Position numbers and translations under genes: made by a program. Positions 25,743-37,204 of a stretch of DNA of 64,000 nt are shown one piece after another. Every line of letters starts with the position of its first letter. The stretch's first letter is position 1. Below the pieces are notes generated by a model that saw only the letters and a list, made by a program, of their open reading frames with translations, was not told the origin of the DNA and did not search any database. Source of the stretch: Candidatus Gastranaerophilales bacterium (lineage in GTDB: Bacteria > Cyanobacteriota > Vampirovibrionia > Gastranaerophilales > Gastranaerophilaceae); contig CALVED010000001.1 in the NCBI GenBank assembly GCA_944326485.1, positions 306,672 to 370,671 on the forward strand. The letters are read 5' to 3'.

Positions 25743-28624
25743 TAAATCTCCATCCAGGAATTACCTTTATATATATCAATTTTCAAAGGAACAAGGAAAG
25801 GTTGATCCATTTCCATTGCTTTTTTTACTAAAGTTTTTACTTCTTCTACTTCAGTATTTACCGTTTCAATTACAAGTTCATCATGCACTTGTATGATTAT
25901 TTTAGATTTAATGTTATTTTTTATAAAGTCATTATTCAAACGAATCATAGCAATCTTCATAACATCCGCAGCTGTTCCTTGAATAGGTGCATTAATAGCA
26001 GCCCTTTGTGCAGCTTCTTGAATTTTTCCGTTTGTGCTTAATAATCCGGAACTTAAATAACGTTTTCTTCCATATATTGTTTCAACATAACCATGTGCAT
26101 AAGCAAATTTAATTGTATCATCCATATATCTTTTAACATCAGGATAGGTAGCAAAATACCTGTCGATAAAATCTTGAGCTTCAAAAGGAGAAATTCCAAG
26201 ACTTGAAGCCAAGCCATATCGTGATTGACCATATACAATACCAAAATTTACAGCTTTTGCTTTTGAGCGCATATCTTTTGTAACTTCTTCTATAGGAACT
26301 CCAAAAATTTTGCTTGCTGTAGAGGAATGAACATCTTCATCATTACAAAATGCCTCAATTAAATTATCATCTCTTGATATATGAGCAAGCAGTCTTAACT
26401 CAATTTGAGAGTAATCAGCTGAAATAATAAAATTATTTTTATCCTCTGCAACAAAAGCACCTCTGATTCTGTTTCCCAACTCAGTTCTTATTGGAATATT
26501 TTGTAAATTAGGGTTAGATGAAGAAAGTCTTCCTGTTGTTGTAATCGTTTGATTAAAACTTGTATGAATTCTGTTATCATAAGGACTTATAAGTTCAGGA
26601 AGTGCTTCTGTATAAGTACTTTTTAACTTAGCTAAATGTCTTTGTTCCAAAATATCTTTTGCTATTTGATTTTCTTCGGCCAAATTTTCAAGGACCTTAG
26701 CGCTTGTTGAAAAACCCGTCTTAGCTTTCATTCCTTTTGCTTTAAGATTCAATTTACCAAAAAGCATTTCTCCTACTTGTTTTGGCGAATTAATATTAAA
26801 CTTTTCACCCACTTCGTCATAGATTTTATTTTCTACAATATCAAGTTTTTCTTGAATTTCTTTTTCTATAACTTTTAAATATTCAACATCTATACTTGCG
26901 CCATTTTCTTCCATTTTTGCAAGCACAAGACATAATGGAACTTCAATATCATATAGCAAATCAAGTTCTTTCTCATCTAAATTTTCTTGCCAATATTTAG
27001 TCAAAAGTAATGTAGCAAAAGAATCGTCACAAGCATAAGAGGCTGCATCTTCAATACTGACTGTTTCTATTGTTAATGAAGCAGATGAATTTTTTAATAA
27101 CTGTTCATATTCAACCATCATATAATCAAGATAATCACTTGCCTGCTGCTTTAATCCGTGTTTTCTTGAAGAATCTTTAATATAACTTGCAAGCATTGTA
27201 TCAAAAATTATATTATTTAACGGCATATCATGATGTTTTAATACATGATAGTCAAATTTCGCATTCTGCAATGTCTTTGCAATGTCTTGATCAGCTAAAA
27301 CAGGCGCCAATTTTTCTTTTACATATTCAAGATCTATTTGTTTACCTACTTGATGAAAAACAGGGATATAAAATGATTGAACAAGATCACTTTTCGATAA
27401 ATCAATTTTAACTCTATTATTCTTTGCTTGAATTTGCTCAGAAAAAGATATTGAAATACCGACTAAATCACACTCCAAAGGATTAATACCTGTTGTTTCA
27501 ACATCTATAGAAAATAGCGTTTGTTCTTTTAACATTGATACAAGAGAAATAAGTTTTTCTTCAGTATCTACAATATTTTTTTTGTGATTATATTCTTTAT
27601 GTGAAGATTTAACGAGCATATCATTAATTCCAAGCCCCAATTGAAGCTGACCTTGAGCAAGAGAAGAAACATTTTGTTGAATTTCTTCTTCATTACAGCC
27701 AGGTGCAACTTTTGCTTCTAAAGAACCTATTTTAAATGGTTTTAATATATTATCAGAATTCTTTAAGAAATTATAAAACTGATTTTTCTTAAAAAATTCT
27801 ATTACAGCATCATAATTAGGCATTTCAAGCTTTGCACAGTCAAAATCATAATCAATATCAAGATTTCTTTGAATAGTAGCAAGCTCTTTACTTAAAAAAG
27901 CAATTTCTTTTCCTTCTGTTAACTTTTTGTTTAAAGCTTTTTCAGTAATTTCATCAATATGTTCATAGATTAACTCAAGTTTATCGAACCTGCTTAAAAG
28001 CTTACAAGCAGTTTTTTCGCCAATACCTTTAATTCCTGGGATATTATCAGACGAATCACCGCTCAAACCTTTATAATCAGTTATTTGATAAGGGTATACC
28101 CCCATTTTTTCATATACTTTATACCAGTCATACTCAACCAATTCACCTTTAGACGGCACTATTACTTTAATAAAGCCATCTCTGTCAACTAATTGAAAAG
28201 AATCTCTGTCACCTGTTAAAATATATGTTTTATGCTGTTTTTGTTTAGCTTTAGTTGCAATTGTACCAATAACATCATCCGCTTCATAATTTTCCTTAGT
28301 ATAAATAGGAATATTTAGTGCATTTAAACCTTCTACTATAAGCTGTAATTGACTTCTTAATGTATCAGGCATTGTTTCTCTTGTTGCTTTATATTCCGCA
28401 TACATTTCTGTTCTGTATGTATATCTAGAAACATCAAATGCAACAGCAATCGCATCTGGTTTTATCGTATTATTTTGAAGCAGATCAAAAAGCGCTTTAA
28501 AAAAACCAAAAACAGCCCACGTCGGCTGATTATCAGACGTTTTCATTCCTGTTCTTTCTAAAGCAAAAAAGTATCTGTATGCCAGTGCGTGACCATCTAT
28601 TAAAATGAAGTTCTTATCTTGCAT
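25742..28624 (-). CDS. polA: DNA polymerase I
   Basis: 960 residues with all three domains. The 5'-3' exonuclease is at the N-terminus (ILIDGHALAYRYFFAL). The 3'-5' proofreading domain is in the middle and looks active: SIDVETTG with the DxE pair, NAKFDYHVLKHH, and YACDDSFATLL. The polymerase domain has motif A SADYSQIELRLLAHIS, motif B KAVNFGIVYGQSRYG and motif C QVHDELVIE. Normal length for a polymerase with intact proofreading. No strong ribosome-binding site is seen; a TATAAT lies about 27 bases upstream of the ATG. Confidence 0.97.
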   Translation of the reverse strand: MQDKNFILIDGHALAYRYFFALERTGMKTSDNQPTWAVFGFFKALFDLLQNNTIKPDAIAVAFDVSRYTYRTEMYAEYKATRETMPDTLRSQLQLIVEGLNALNIPIYTKENYEADDVIGTIATKAKQKQHKTYILTGDRDSFQLVDRDGFIKVIVPSKGELVEYDWYKVYEKMGVYPYQITDYKGLSGDSSDNIPGIKGIGEKTACKLLSRFDKLELIYEHIDEITEKALNKKLTEGKEIAFLSKELATIQRNLDIDYDFDCAKLEMPNYDAVIEFFKKNQFYNFLKNSDNILKPFKIGSLEAKVAPGCNEEEIQQNVSSLAQGQLQLGLGINDMLVKSSHKEYNHKKNIVDTEEKLISLVSMLKEQTLFSIDVETTGINPLECDLVGISISFSEQIQAKNNRVKIDLSKSDLVQSFYIPVFHQVGKQIDLEYVKEKLAPVLADQDIAKTLQNAKFDYHVLKHHDMPLNNIIFDTMLASYIKDSSRKHGLKQQASDYLDYMMVEYEQLLKNSSASLTIETVSIEDAASYACDDSFATLLLTKYWQENLDEKELDLLYDIEVPLCLVLAKMEENGASIDVEYLKVIEKEIQEKLDIVENKIYDEVGEKFNINSPKQVGEMLFGKLNLKAKGMKAKTGFSTSAKVLENLAEENQIAKDILEQRHLAKLKSTYTEALPELISPYDNRIHTSFNQTITTTGRLSSSNPNLQNIPIRTELGNRIRGAFVAEDKNNFIISADYSQIELRLLAHISRDDNLIEAFCNDEDVHSSTASKIFGVPIEEVTKDMRSKAKAVNFGIVYGQSRYGLASSLGISPFEAQDFIDRYFATYPDVKRYMDDTIKFAYAHGYVETIYGRKRYLSSGLLSTNGKIQEAAQRAAINAPIQGTAADVMKIAMIRLNNDFIKNNIKSKIIIQVHDELVIETVNTEVEEVKTLVKKAMEMDQPFLVPLKIDIYKGNSWMEI

Positions 28625-28697
28625 AGAAATATTGTAACTTTCAAACAGCCATTATACAAGCAAGTATTAAGATATCCGAATTAAATTTAATAAAACA

Positions 28698-29033
28698 TCA
28701 CTGTTTAATAATAAGTTCATTTAATTTCTCCATTTCATTAAAAAGATTATAAAAGCATAATTCACAATTCTTTAGACCTTTGTATACCTCTTCAACATCA
28801 AAAAATTCTTCCTTCAATCTTTTTAAAAATTCAGGATTTTCTTTTAACTTTTCAAAACTTATTAATAAAATATCTGCTCTTATTAAAATAAAAATTGCCT
28901 GAGTCCAAGCTTTTTTAAGCGGTTTATTTATTATTTTCAAAAAGCTTTCTCCATCCATAAATTTTTTAACAATAACATTTATATTTTTATCTATAATTTC
29001 ATCAAAATTATTATTCAAATCTGATTTGTTCAT
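28698..29033 (-). CDS. Hypothetical helical protein
   Basis: 111 residues, almost wholly predicted helical and charged, with a middle hydrophobic stretch AIFILIRADILLISF. No recognised domain. GGAG lies upstream of the ATG. It is divergent from the small HTH gene across a 126-base gap with phased ACG repeats, so the two may share control. Confidence 0.6.
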   Translation of the reverse strand: MNKSDLNNNFDEIIDKNINVIVKKFMDGESFLKIINKPLKKAWTQAIFILIRADILLISFEKLKENPEFLKRLKEEFFDVEEVYKGLKNCELCFYNLFNEMEKLNELIIKQ

Positions 29034-29077
29034 ATTAAACTCCTTTAATTTTTGTTACAACTAATACAGTAAAAAAA

Positions 29078-29139
29078 ACGTAAAAACGAACAATAATACG
29101 TCAAATATATCAAAATACGATAAATATGTCAATAAAACG
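29078..29139. promoter_or_regulatory. Phased ACG-centred direct repeats (putative operator)
   Basis: ACG starts at 29078, 29098, 29117 and 29137, spaced 20, 19 and 20 bases, the last three followed by a similar AT-rich stretch (AAATATRT-like). The sites lie between two divergent genes, one of which encodes a small HTH protein, so an autoregulatory operator is plausible. Confidence 0.4.
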
Positions 29140-29159
29140 ATTAAATATATAATATTAAT

Positions 29160-29369
29160 ATGGGTGTAAGAAAAGATATAAAAGTTTTATTAGCTGAAAA
29201 TAATGTTAAGTTAAAAGATTTGGCAGTTGAAATGAGCGAAAAAATTGGCAAAAAAATTACTGCTGATAACATTTCTCAAAAATTAAGAAAAGGCACCTTA
29301 AGATATGATGATGCAATGATTATTGGTGATATCTTAGGGTATGATTTAAAATTTATTAAAAGAAATTAA
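29160..29369 (+). CDS. Small Cro/C1-like helix-turn-helix protein
   Basis: 69 residues. The pattern VKLKDLAVEMSEKIGKKIT, then ADNISQKLRKG and DDAMIIGDILGYDLKFI, matches the helix pairs of XRE-type DNA-binding proteins, including the 'LG' after the last helix. There is no other domain. The start has no strong ribosome-binding site and could be leaderless. It ends 4 bases into the 3' end of the convergent carbamoyltransferase gene. Likely a local repressor acting on the repeats just upstream. Confidence 0.7.
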   Translation: MGVRKDIKVLLAENNVKLKDLAVEMSEKIGKKITADNISQKLRKGTLRYDDAMIIGDILGYDLKFIKRN

Positions 29370-31198
29370 TCCAATTTAAACTGTTTTTGGTATTCTTCTT
29401 TTCCTTCAATCTTTTTCTGTTCTTCTTTTAAAAGAACAAAATTTTCAATAACAAGAACATCCAAATCTGTATACATAAAACATTTATAGGCGTTTTCCGG
29501 AGTATTTACAATCGGTTCGCCTCTTATATTAAAAGAAGTATTAACAATTACACTGCAAGCTGTTAACTTTTTAAATTCGTTAATTATATTCCAATATCTT
29601 GGATTAACTTCTTTAGATACGGTTTGAATTCTTGCAGAATAGTTAACATGAGTTATTGCAGGAAGTATAGAGCGATATGCCTTTAATTTATCAATACCTT
29701 TATAATTTTTTTCTTCAGGAGTTAATTCTGTTTTAATTTTATCTGATATAGGCTGAGTTAAAAGCATATAAGGAGATTTTTTCCCTTTTTTAATATCAAA
29801 AAATTCTTCAACGTCTTCTTCTAAACAGCTGGGAGCAAACGGTCTGAATGATTCTCTTTTCTTAATAGCCAAATTTAAATTTCTTTGCATATCACGATTT
29901 CTCGGATCTGCTAAAATACTTCTGTTACCCAATGCTCTTGGACCATACTCCATTCTTCCTGAAAAATGGCCTATACTTTTTCCTTCTGAAATATATTTTG
30001 CAATTAATTTTACAACTTCTTCTTCTGTTTCATATTTTGTATATTTTGCATCGAATTTATTTAATGTTTCAATTATTTCATCATCAGAATATTTAGGCCC
30101 CAGAAGACTGCCTTTTTGAGAATCAGCGTTATTTACAATTCTTTTATTATTTAACCCCATATAATAAACAGCAAGAGCAGCTCCTAAAGCGCCACCAGCA
30201 TCACCGGCTGCAGGCTGAATCCAAATGTTTTCAAATTTTCCATTTTTCAATACATTTCCGTTAGATACACAGTTTAGTGCGCAGCCTCCTGCCAAACACA
30301 AATTTTTCATGCCTGTTTTATCATAAACATAATTAGCAAGTTTTAATATTATTTCTTCTGTTACAACCTGAAGACTTGCTGCTATATCCATATCATTTTG
30401 AGATAAAGCTGTTTCAGGTTTTCTGGGAGGGCGATTAAACAATTTTTCAAATTTTTTATTAAACATATAATCTGTTGTACAATATCCAAAATATTCTTGA
30501 TTTAACCAAAAAGACCCATCTTCTTTAACATCAACAAGATTTTCATATATTAAATCTTTATACTTAGGCTCTCCATAAGGAGCAAGCCCCATAACTTTAT
30601 ATTCACCGGAATTAACTTTGAATCCAAGAAAACCTGTAAAAGCACTATATAAAAGTCCCAATGAATGAGGAAATTCTATTTTTTGCTTAATTTCAATTTT
30701 ATTACCTTTTCCTATGCCCCAAGTAGTAGTATCCCATTCTCCTACACCATCTAAACAAAGTATAGCAGCCTCTTCAAATGGAGAAGGGAAAAATGCACTT
30801 GCACAATGTGATTCATGATGAGTTGTAAAATATATAGGACATTTTAATTTTTTATCAAAATATTTATCTATTTGAGAAGGAATGAATAATTTTTTATTCA
30901 ACCAAACTGGCATAGCATTTATAAAACTTTTGATGCTATATGGAATATAAGCCATTGACGTTTCTAAAATTCTTTCAAATTTAACAAACGGCTTTTCATA
31001 ATACACAACACCATCAAGCGTTTCAGGAGTTATACCTGCTTCAGTCAAGCAATAATTAACAGCATTAATAGGAAACTCACTATCTTGCTTTATTCTTGTA
31101 AATCTTTCTTCTTGAGCAGCTGCTATAATTTCACCATCTTTTATAATAGCTGCAGCACTGTCATGATAATATGCACTAATTCCTAATAAATATGTCAT
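29366..31198 (-). CDS. O-carbamoyltransferase, NodU/CmcH/TobZ/SxtI family
   Basis: Uses carbamoyl phosphate and ATP to carbamoylate a hydroxyl on a sugar or metabolite. 610 residues. The N-terminal Kae1-like domain has GISAYYHDSAAAII, the metal-binding HHESHCASAF and CLDGVGEWDTTTWG; then AGGCALNCVSNG; the C-terminal domain has GRMEYGPRALGNRSI. These are the full family motifs, so it is likely active. Upstream on the same strand are SxtJ-like and DUF5989 (SxtK-like) membrane genes and a TPR gene. The acceptor is not shown by the sequence; an envelope glycan or small metabolite is possible. Confidence 0.92.
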   Translation of the reverse strand: MTYLLGISAYYHDSAAAIIKDGEIIAAAQEERFTRIKQDSEFPINAVNYCLTEAGITPETLDGVVYYEKPFVKFERILETSMAYIPYSIKSFINAMPVWLNKKLFIPSQIDKYFDKKLKCPIYFTTHHESHCASAFFPSPFEEAAILCLDGVGEWDTTTWGIGKGNKIEIKQKIEFPHSLGLLYSAFTGFLGFKVNSGEYKVMGLAPYGEPKYKDLIYENLVDVKEDGSFWLNQEYFGYCTTDYMFNKKFEKLFNRPPRKPETALSQNDMDIAASLQVVTEEIILKLANYVYDKTGMKNLCLAGGCALNCVSNGNVLKNGKFENIWIQPAAGDAGGALGAALAVYYMGLNNKRIVNNADSQKGSLLGPKYSDDEIIETLNKFDAKYTKYETEEEVVKLIAKYISEGKSIGHFSGRMEYGPRALGNRSILADPRNRDMQRNLNLAIKKRESFRPFAPSCLEEDVEEFFDIKKGKKSPYMLLTQPISDKIKTELTPEEKNYKGIDKLKAYRSILPAITHVNYSARIQTVSKEVNPRYWNIINEFKKLTACSVIVNTSFNIRGEPIVNTPENAYKCFMYTDLDVLVIENFVLLKEEQKKIEGKEEYQKQFKLD

Positions 31199-31205
31199 TT
31201 TTCAC

Positions 31206-31595
31206 CTAAAATTGATATTCATAATTTGTATTTTTATTCTCATTATCAATCCAATATGATTGAATGTTGGGCTTTTTTAGTCTTAATCTGTCTCTTTTTA
31301 CAATTTTCATTAAAATTCCTGTAGGCAAAACCGCACAAATATACACAAAAAATAATGCAATAATTGAAATATACTTACCTAAAAAACTGCCAATTTCTTT
31401 TAACTTCTTATATATGAAATTACCGAGTTTAGGAATAACCAGACTTATAAAAGCTATAAGAAAAAAGAAATGATATATTATATTTTTTACAAATAAAGAA
31501 CTTTGTATTTCAAATATTCTAAAAAAAATATTTACAATAACAAAAGGTATTATTACACATGTTAATGATAACTTTATATTTTCACTTATCTTCAT
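31206..31595 (-). CDS. SxtJ-like membrane protein
   Basis: 129 residues with three to four hydrophobic segments. The segment SLVIPKLGNFIYKKLKEIG and the ending GILMKIVKRDRLRLKK are like the SxtJ family found next to carbamoyltransferases in saxitoxin and many unrelated clusters. Function unknown. It is 7 bases upstream of the carbamoyltransferase start and follows the 51-residue gene, giving the known trio of carbamoyltransferase, SxtJ and SxtK/DUF5989. Confidence 0.75.
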   Translation of the reverse strand: MKISENIKLSLTCVIIPFVIVNIFFRIFEIQSSLFVKNIIYHFFFLIAFISLVIPKLGNFIYKKLKEIGSFLGKYISIIALFFVYICAVLPTGILMKIVKRDRLRLKKPNIQSYWIDNENKNTNYEYQF

Positions 31596-31603
31596 TTTTT
31601 ATC

Positions 31604-31759
31604 CTATATAATTGTATAAATGAATGGTGATACAGGTGATGTTCCAATTGCTATTAGAAAAATTAAAAGTATTAGAAATAAAATTACAGGAACAATCCAA
31701 TAAGCCTTCTTACTCCAAAGAAAAACAAACATTTCTATTAAAAAATTTTTTCTTTTCAT
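31604..31759 (-). CDS. DUF5989 (SxtK-like) single-span membrane protein
   Basis: Only 51 residues. It begins MKRKNFLIEMFVFLWSKKAY, continues with one long hydrophobic segment (about 20-38), and ends IGTSPVSPFIYTII. This is the pattern of DUF5989 proteins next to SxtJ and carbamoyltransferase. The ATG overlaps the TPR gene stop (ATGA), and the TAG is 9 bases before the SxtJ-like start. The position in the operon and the family pattern make it a real gene despite its size. Confidence 0.8.
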   Translation of the reverse strand: MKRKNFLIEMFVFLWSKKAYWIVPVILFLILLIFLIAIGTSPVSPFIYTII

Positions 31760-33528
31760 TTTATTTCCTCTTCTTTTATTTTGTTGAACATCTCAATTGC
31801 CTCTTCATGCTCAGGCAAAATTTTTAATAATGTTTCTAAATGCTCTTTAGCTGCAGCATATTCTTTTTGTGCAAACTTACATCTTGCAAGATTCATAAGT
31901 ATTCCAAGATTATTTGGTATTGTCAGATTTACAATATTATATAGTGCATAAGCTCTACTATATTCACCAATTTCGTAATAAACCTGAGCTAATAAATTAG
32001 CTATTTCCGTATTAGGCGCCAATGTATAAGCATCTTCAAGTAGTTTTTTTGCATTTTCATAATTTTTTTCAAAATTATAAACTTGAGCAAGATGAAATAA
32101 AACTTGTATATTTTGAGGTTCAACAGCAATTGCTTTTAATAATAATTCTTTTGCTTTTTCAGGCATATTCATAGACATATAGTTGATAGCTATACTAACT
32201 AACATATACACTGGAAGATTATCTAATTTAAACAATTTATTATACATTTTTTTCGCATTATTAAATTCTGCCATTAAGTGATAATAATTACCATATTCAA
32301 ATATTATATACATATTATCAGGCTGAATTTTATAGGCTTTTTTGAAATATTCAGAAGCTTTATCAAAAAATCTCCTTGATAAATAAATAATACCAAGATC
32401 TTTATATGCAAGAGCAAAATCAGGTTTCATTACAATTATTTTTTTCAAGATTTCTTCAGCTTTATCAGTATCATTAGTTTTTGCACATAATACCGCATAT
32501 TCATATAAAATTTCTACATTTGAAATACCGGATGTAATTAGATTTGAATAAAGAATCTTAGCTGGTTCTATCTTATTTAATCTTGTATATAAAGAAGCAA
32601 GATGTAGTTTTAATTGAACAGAACTTAAATTAAATGTTAATAACTTTTCAATTATTTTTACAGCCTTATCTAAATCACCTAACCCCTCATAAGCACAAGC
32701 AAGATTATATCTATAATTTTCTTTATTAGGTTCAATCTTAATAATCTCATTATAAGCATCAACAGCATCTTGAAATTTTTTAGCTTTTAATGCTGAAATA
32801 GCAAAAGCTGTTTGATATGAAAGCTTTTTCTCAATAGAACAACACCTTTTAAGAACATTATAAGAATTATCAAAATCTTCTATTGCAAAGTATGCAATAC
32901 CAATATTATAAAGAGTTGAAGAATCATTTTCATCAAGTTCAAGAGCTTTTTTATAAAAAGACATTGCTTTGTCTATTTCATGTTTTGTAAAATATGCAAG
33001 ACCCATTTTATTATAATATCTTGCATTATCAGGCATAATATCTATTGCTTTTTGTAACTTTTCAACAGTATATTCTATATCTCCTGATTCTAGAGCAGCT
33101 GCTGAAATAATATCATAAATTTGTGCATCATCAGGTGCTATTTGAAGCATTTTATCTTCTAAATCAAAAACTTCTTGATATTTTTTTTGTTTTATATAAG
33201 CGATTGCAATACTCTTATAAGCATCAAGATAATCTTTTCTTAATTCTATAACTCTTTTTAATAATAACTCGGCTTTATCATATTCTTCTTTTTCTAACTT
33301 TATTGTTGCCAAATAATAATAAGAAAGAGCATCATCATTATTTTCAGCAATTACTGCCTCAAAATTTTCTTCTGCTTCTTTATTAAGTCCTAAATTTATA
33401 TTACATAAACCAAGCAGCTTTTGTATTTCAACATCAATATCATTACTTTCAAGAAAAAGATTAATCTGTTCTTTTGCTTTCTTATAATCTTTTTCTTCTA
33501 TACTTTTTAATATATCTTGCTTATCCAT
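31756..33528 (-). CDS. TPR-repeat protein
   Basis: 590 residues of consecutive tetratricopeptide repeats (about 16), for example 'YYLATIKLEKEEYDKAELLLKR' type helices with the usual G/Y/A/P positions. TPR arrays form protein-binding scaffolds. The start at ATG 33528 (MDKQDILKSIEEKDY) is chosen: a longer frame from 33618 would read through the promoter at 33550-33577 and add only a hydrophobic stretch unlike a signal peptide. It is cotranscribed with, and overlaps by 4 bases, the DUF5989 gene of the carbamoylation operon. Confidence 0.9.
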   Translation of the reverse strand: MDKQDILKSIEEKDYKKAKEQINLFLESNDIDVEIQKLLGLCNINLGLNKEAEENFEAVIAENNDDALSYYYLATIKLEKEEYDKAELLLKRVIELRKDYLDAYKSIAIAYIKQKKYQEVFDLEDKMLQIAPDDAQIYDIISAAALESGDIEYTVEKLQKAIDIMPDNARYYNKMGLAYFTKHEIDKAMSFYKKALELDENDSSTLYNIGIAYFAIEDFDNSYNVLKRCCSIEKKLSYQTAFAISALKAKKFQDAVDAYNEIIKIEPNKENYRYNLACAYEGLGDLDKAVKIIEKLLTFNLSSVQLKLHLASLYTRLNKIEPAKILYSNLITSGISNVEILYEYAVLCAKTNDTDKAEEILKKIIVMKPDFALAYKDLGIIYLSRRFFDKASEYFKKAYKIQPDNMYIIFEYGNYYHLMAEFNNAKKMYNKLFKLDNLPVYMLVSIAINYMSMNMPEKAKELLLKAIAVEPQNIQVLFHLAQVYNFEKNYENAKKLLEDAYTLAPNTEIANLLAQVYYEIGEYSRAYALYNIVNLTIPNNLGILMNLARCKFAQKEYAAAKEHLETLLKILPEHEEAIEMFNKIKEEEIK

Positions 33529-33549
33529 AAATAAAAACCTATAGATAGT

Positions 33550-33577
33550 ATTATAACAAATTAATATAAAAGGACAA
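33550..33577 (-). promoter_or_regulatory. Promoter of the TPR-carbamoyltransferase operon
   Basis: On the minus strand TTGTCC (33572-33577), 16-base spacer, TATAAT (33550-33555). It lies about 22 bases before the TPR start. Confidence 0.6.
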
Positions 33578-33667
33578 CAAACATAAAGAAAACAAATCAG
33601 TAATTGAAAAAAAAGCATTTTTATGTTCTAATAACAAAGGTTTAGATAGGCAAAGGGAGATAGATTT

Positions 33668-36190
<2,523 letters not shown>

Positions 36191-36200
36191 AATTATTCAT

Positions 36201-36836
36201 CTATATAAAATCTTTTGCATTAATAGGTTTTCTTGATATTTCATCTGCTTCAAAATAACTTAAATTAGCCGTATTACCTGCACAAGCAGCAAATATTGAA
36301 CCAGGGAAAATTTGTATTGTATTTCTAAGCTGTGTTAATGCTGAATTATAAAATCTTCTTGCAGCTGAAATATGTTCTTCTACCTCATTATAAGTCTGCA
36401 TCACCTTAAGCATTGTAGCATCTGATTTTAATGCCGGATAATTTTCAACAGTAACCATTAATGATTTTAATAATGAATCAAGTTCTGCTTCTGCACTAAA
36501 TTTTTCTTTTGTTCCAATTTTAGAATTTATTGCCTTTGATCTTAATTCTGTTATTTTTCCAAACAATTCATTTTCATGTTCCATAAATTTTTTAGCAATC
36601 GTTAATAAATTAGGAATTAAATCATATCTTTTTCTAAGTTGAACATCAATGCCTGATAATGCTTCTAAAACCATATTTTTATTTTTAATAACCGTTGCAT
36701 AAAGAGAATATACAAGTAATATTATACCTATAATTATTACCGCTATTGAAAGAGTTGTAGTTGTATAAGTATTTTGTAATGAATAAAAAAGAGATATAGC
36801 ACCAATTATAATTATTAATAAAGCAAAAGTTACCAT
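36201..36836 (-). CDS. lemA: LemA family membrane protein
   Basis: 211 residues. Two N-terminal hydrophobic segments (1-15, 28-50) are followed by the LemA core: VLEALSGIDVQLRKRYDLIP, ALKSD, then 'VEEHISAARRFYNSA' and 'IQIFPGSIFAA'. Most LemA proteins have one anchor, so this has an extra one. Function is unclear (envelope-associated). First gene of a two-gene operon with DUF3137. Confidence 0.9.
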   Translation of the reverse strand: MVTFALLIIIIGAISLFYSLQNTYTTTTLSIAVIIIGIILLVYSLYATVIKNKNMVLEALSGIDVQLRKRYDLIPNLLTIAKKFMEHENELFGKITELRSKAINSKIGTKEKFSAEAELDSLLKSLMVTVENYPALKSDATMLKVMQTYNEVEEHISAARRFYNSALTQLRNTIQIFPGSIFAACAGNTANLSYFEADEISRKPINAKDFI

Positions 36837-36928
36837 AAATATCCTTCTATTTAATTCTATACTACAAACTTTTATATTACATTATTTTTCCCAAAAACAA
36901 AATATGTTATAAAAGATTAACATATAAT

Positions 36929-37073
36929 TGTCTGAGAAAAAATTCACGATAAGCAACAAGTGTGAATGATTTTTTTTGCAAAACGAACCCAAAATTTTGT
37001 TTTTCAATGAATTTGCATACGTAGTAAAACGGAGGTGAGCAGAGTTTTCTAAAGGTGAGCACTTTGTTACCGA
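36929..37073 (+). repeat. Dispersed repeat copy C, 3' truncated
   Basis: It begins TGTCTGAG and contains the first hairpin, the middle stretch with GTAGTAAAACGGAGGTGAGC, and then ACTTTGTTACCGAGTCATC (37061-37079), which is the reverse-complement arm order of the second hairpin seen in copies A, E and F. It stops there. It lies between the divergent lemA-type and 342-residue genes; the rest of this 368-base gap is AT-rich with nothing else recognised. Confidence 0.8.
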
Positions 37074-37204
37074 GTCATCATAACTGCCAATTTTCAACTT
37101 CTTCAGTACAATATATTTTTAATTATTAACTTTTTATAAAAAAAATCTTAATTTAAGCAATTTTTTTTAATCATATACTTTATTGACGACAAAGGAGAAA
37201 TATT

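Noticed and set aside
31624..31827. Plus-strand open frame opposite the DUF5989 gene
   Set aside because: It is antisense to two overlapping coding genes, with no ribosome-binding site and no recognisable pattern.
33529..33618. 30-residue hydrophobic N-terminal extension of the TPR protein
   Set aside because: The segment spans a good promoter (33550-33577), lacks a ribosome-binding site and has no signal cleavage pattern.
36882..37097. Minus-strand open frame of 71 codons
   Set aside because: It lies wholly within repeat copy C. Its translation resembles that of the open frame at 61344-61550 only because both come from copies of the same repeat; the other copies break the frame.
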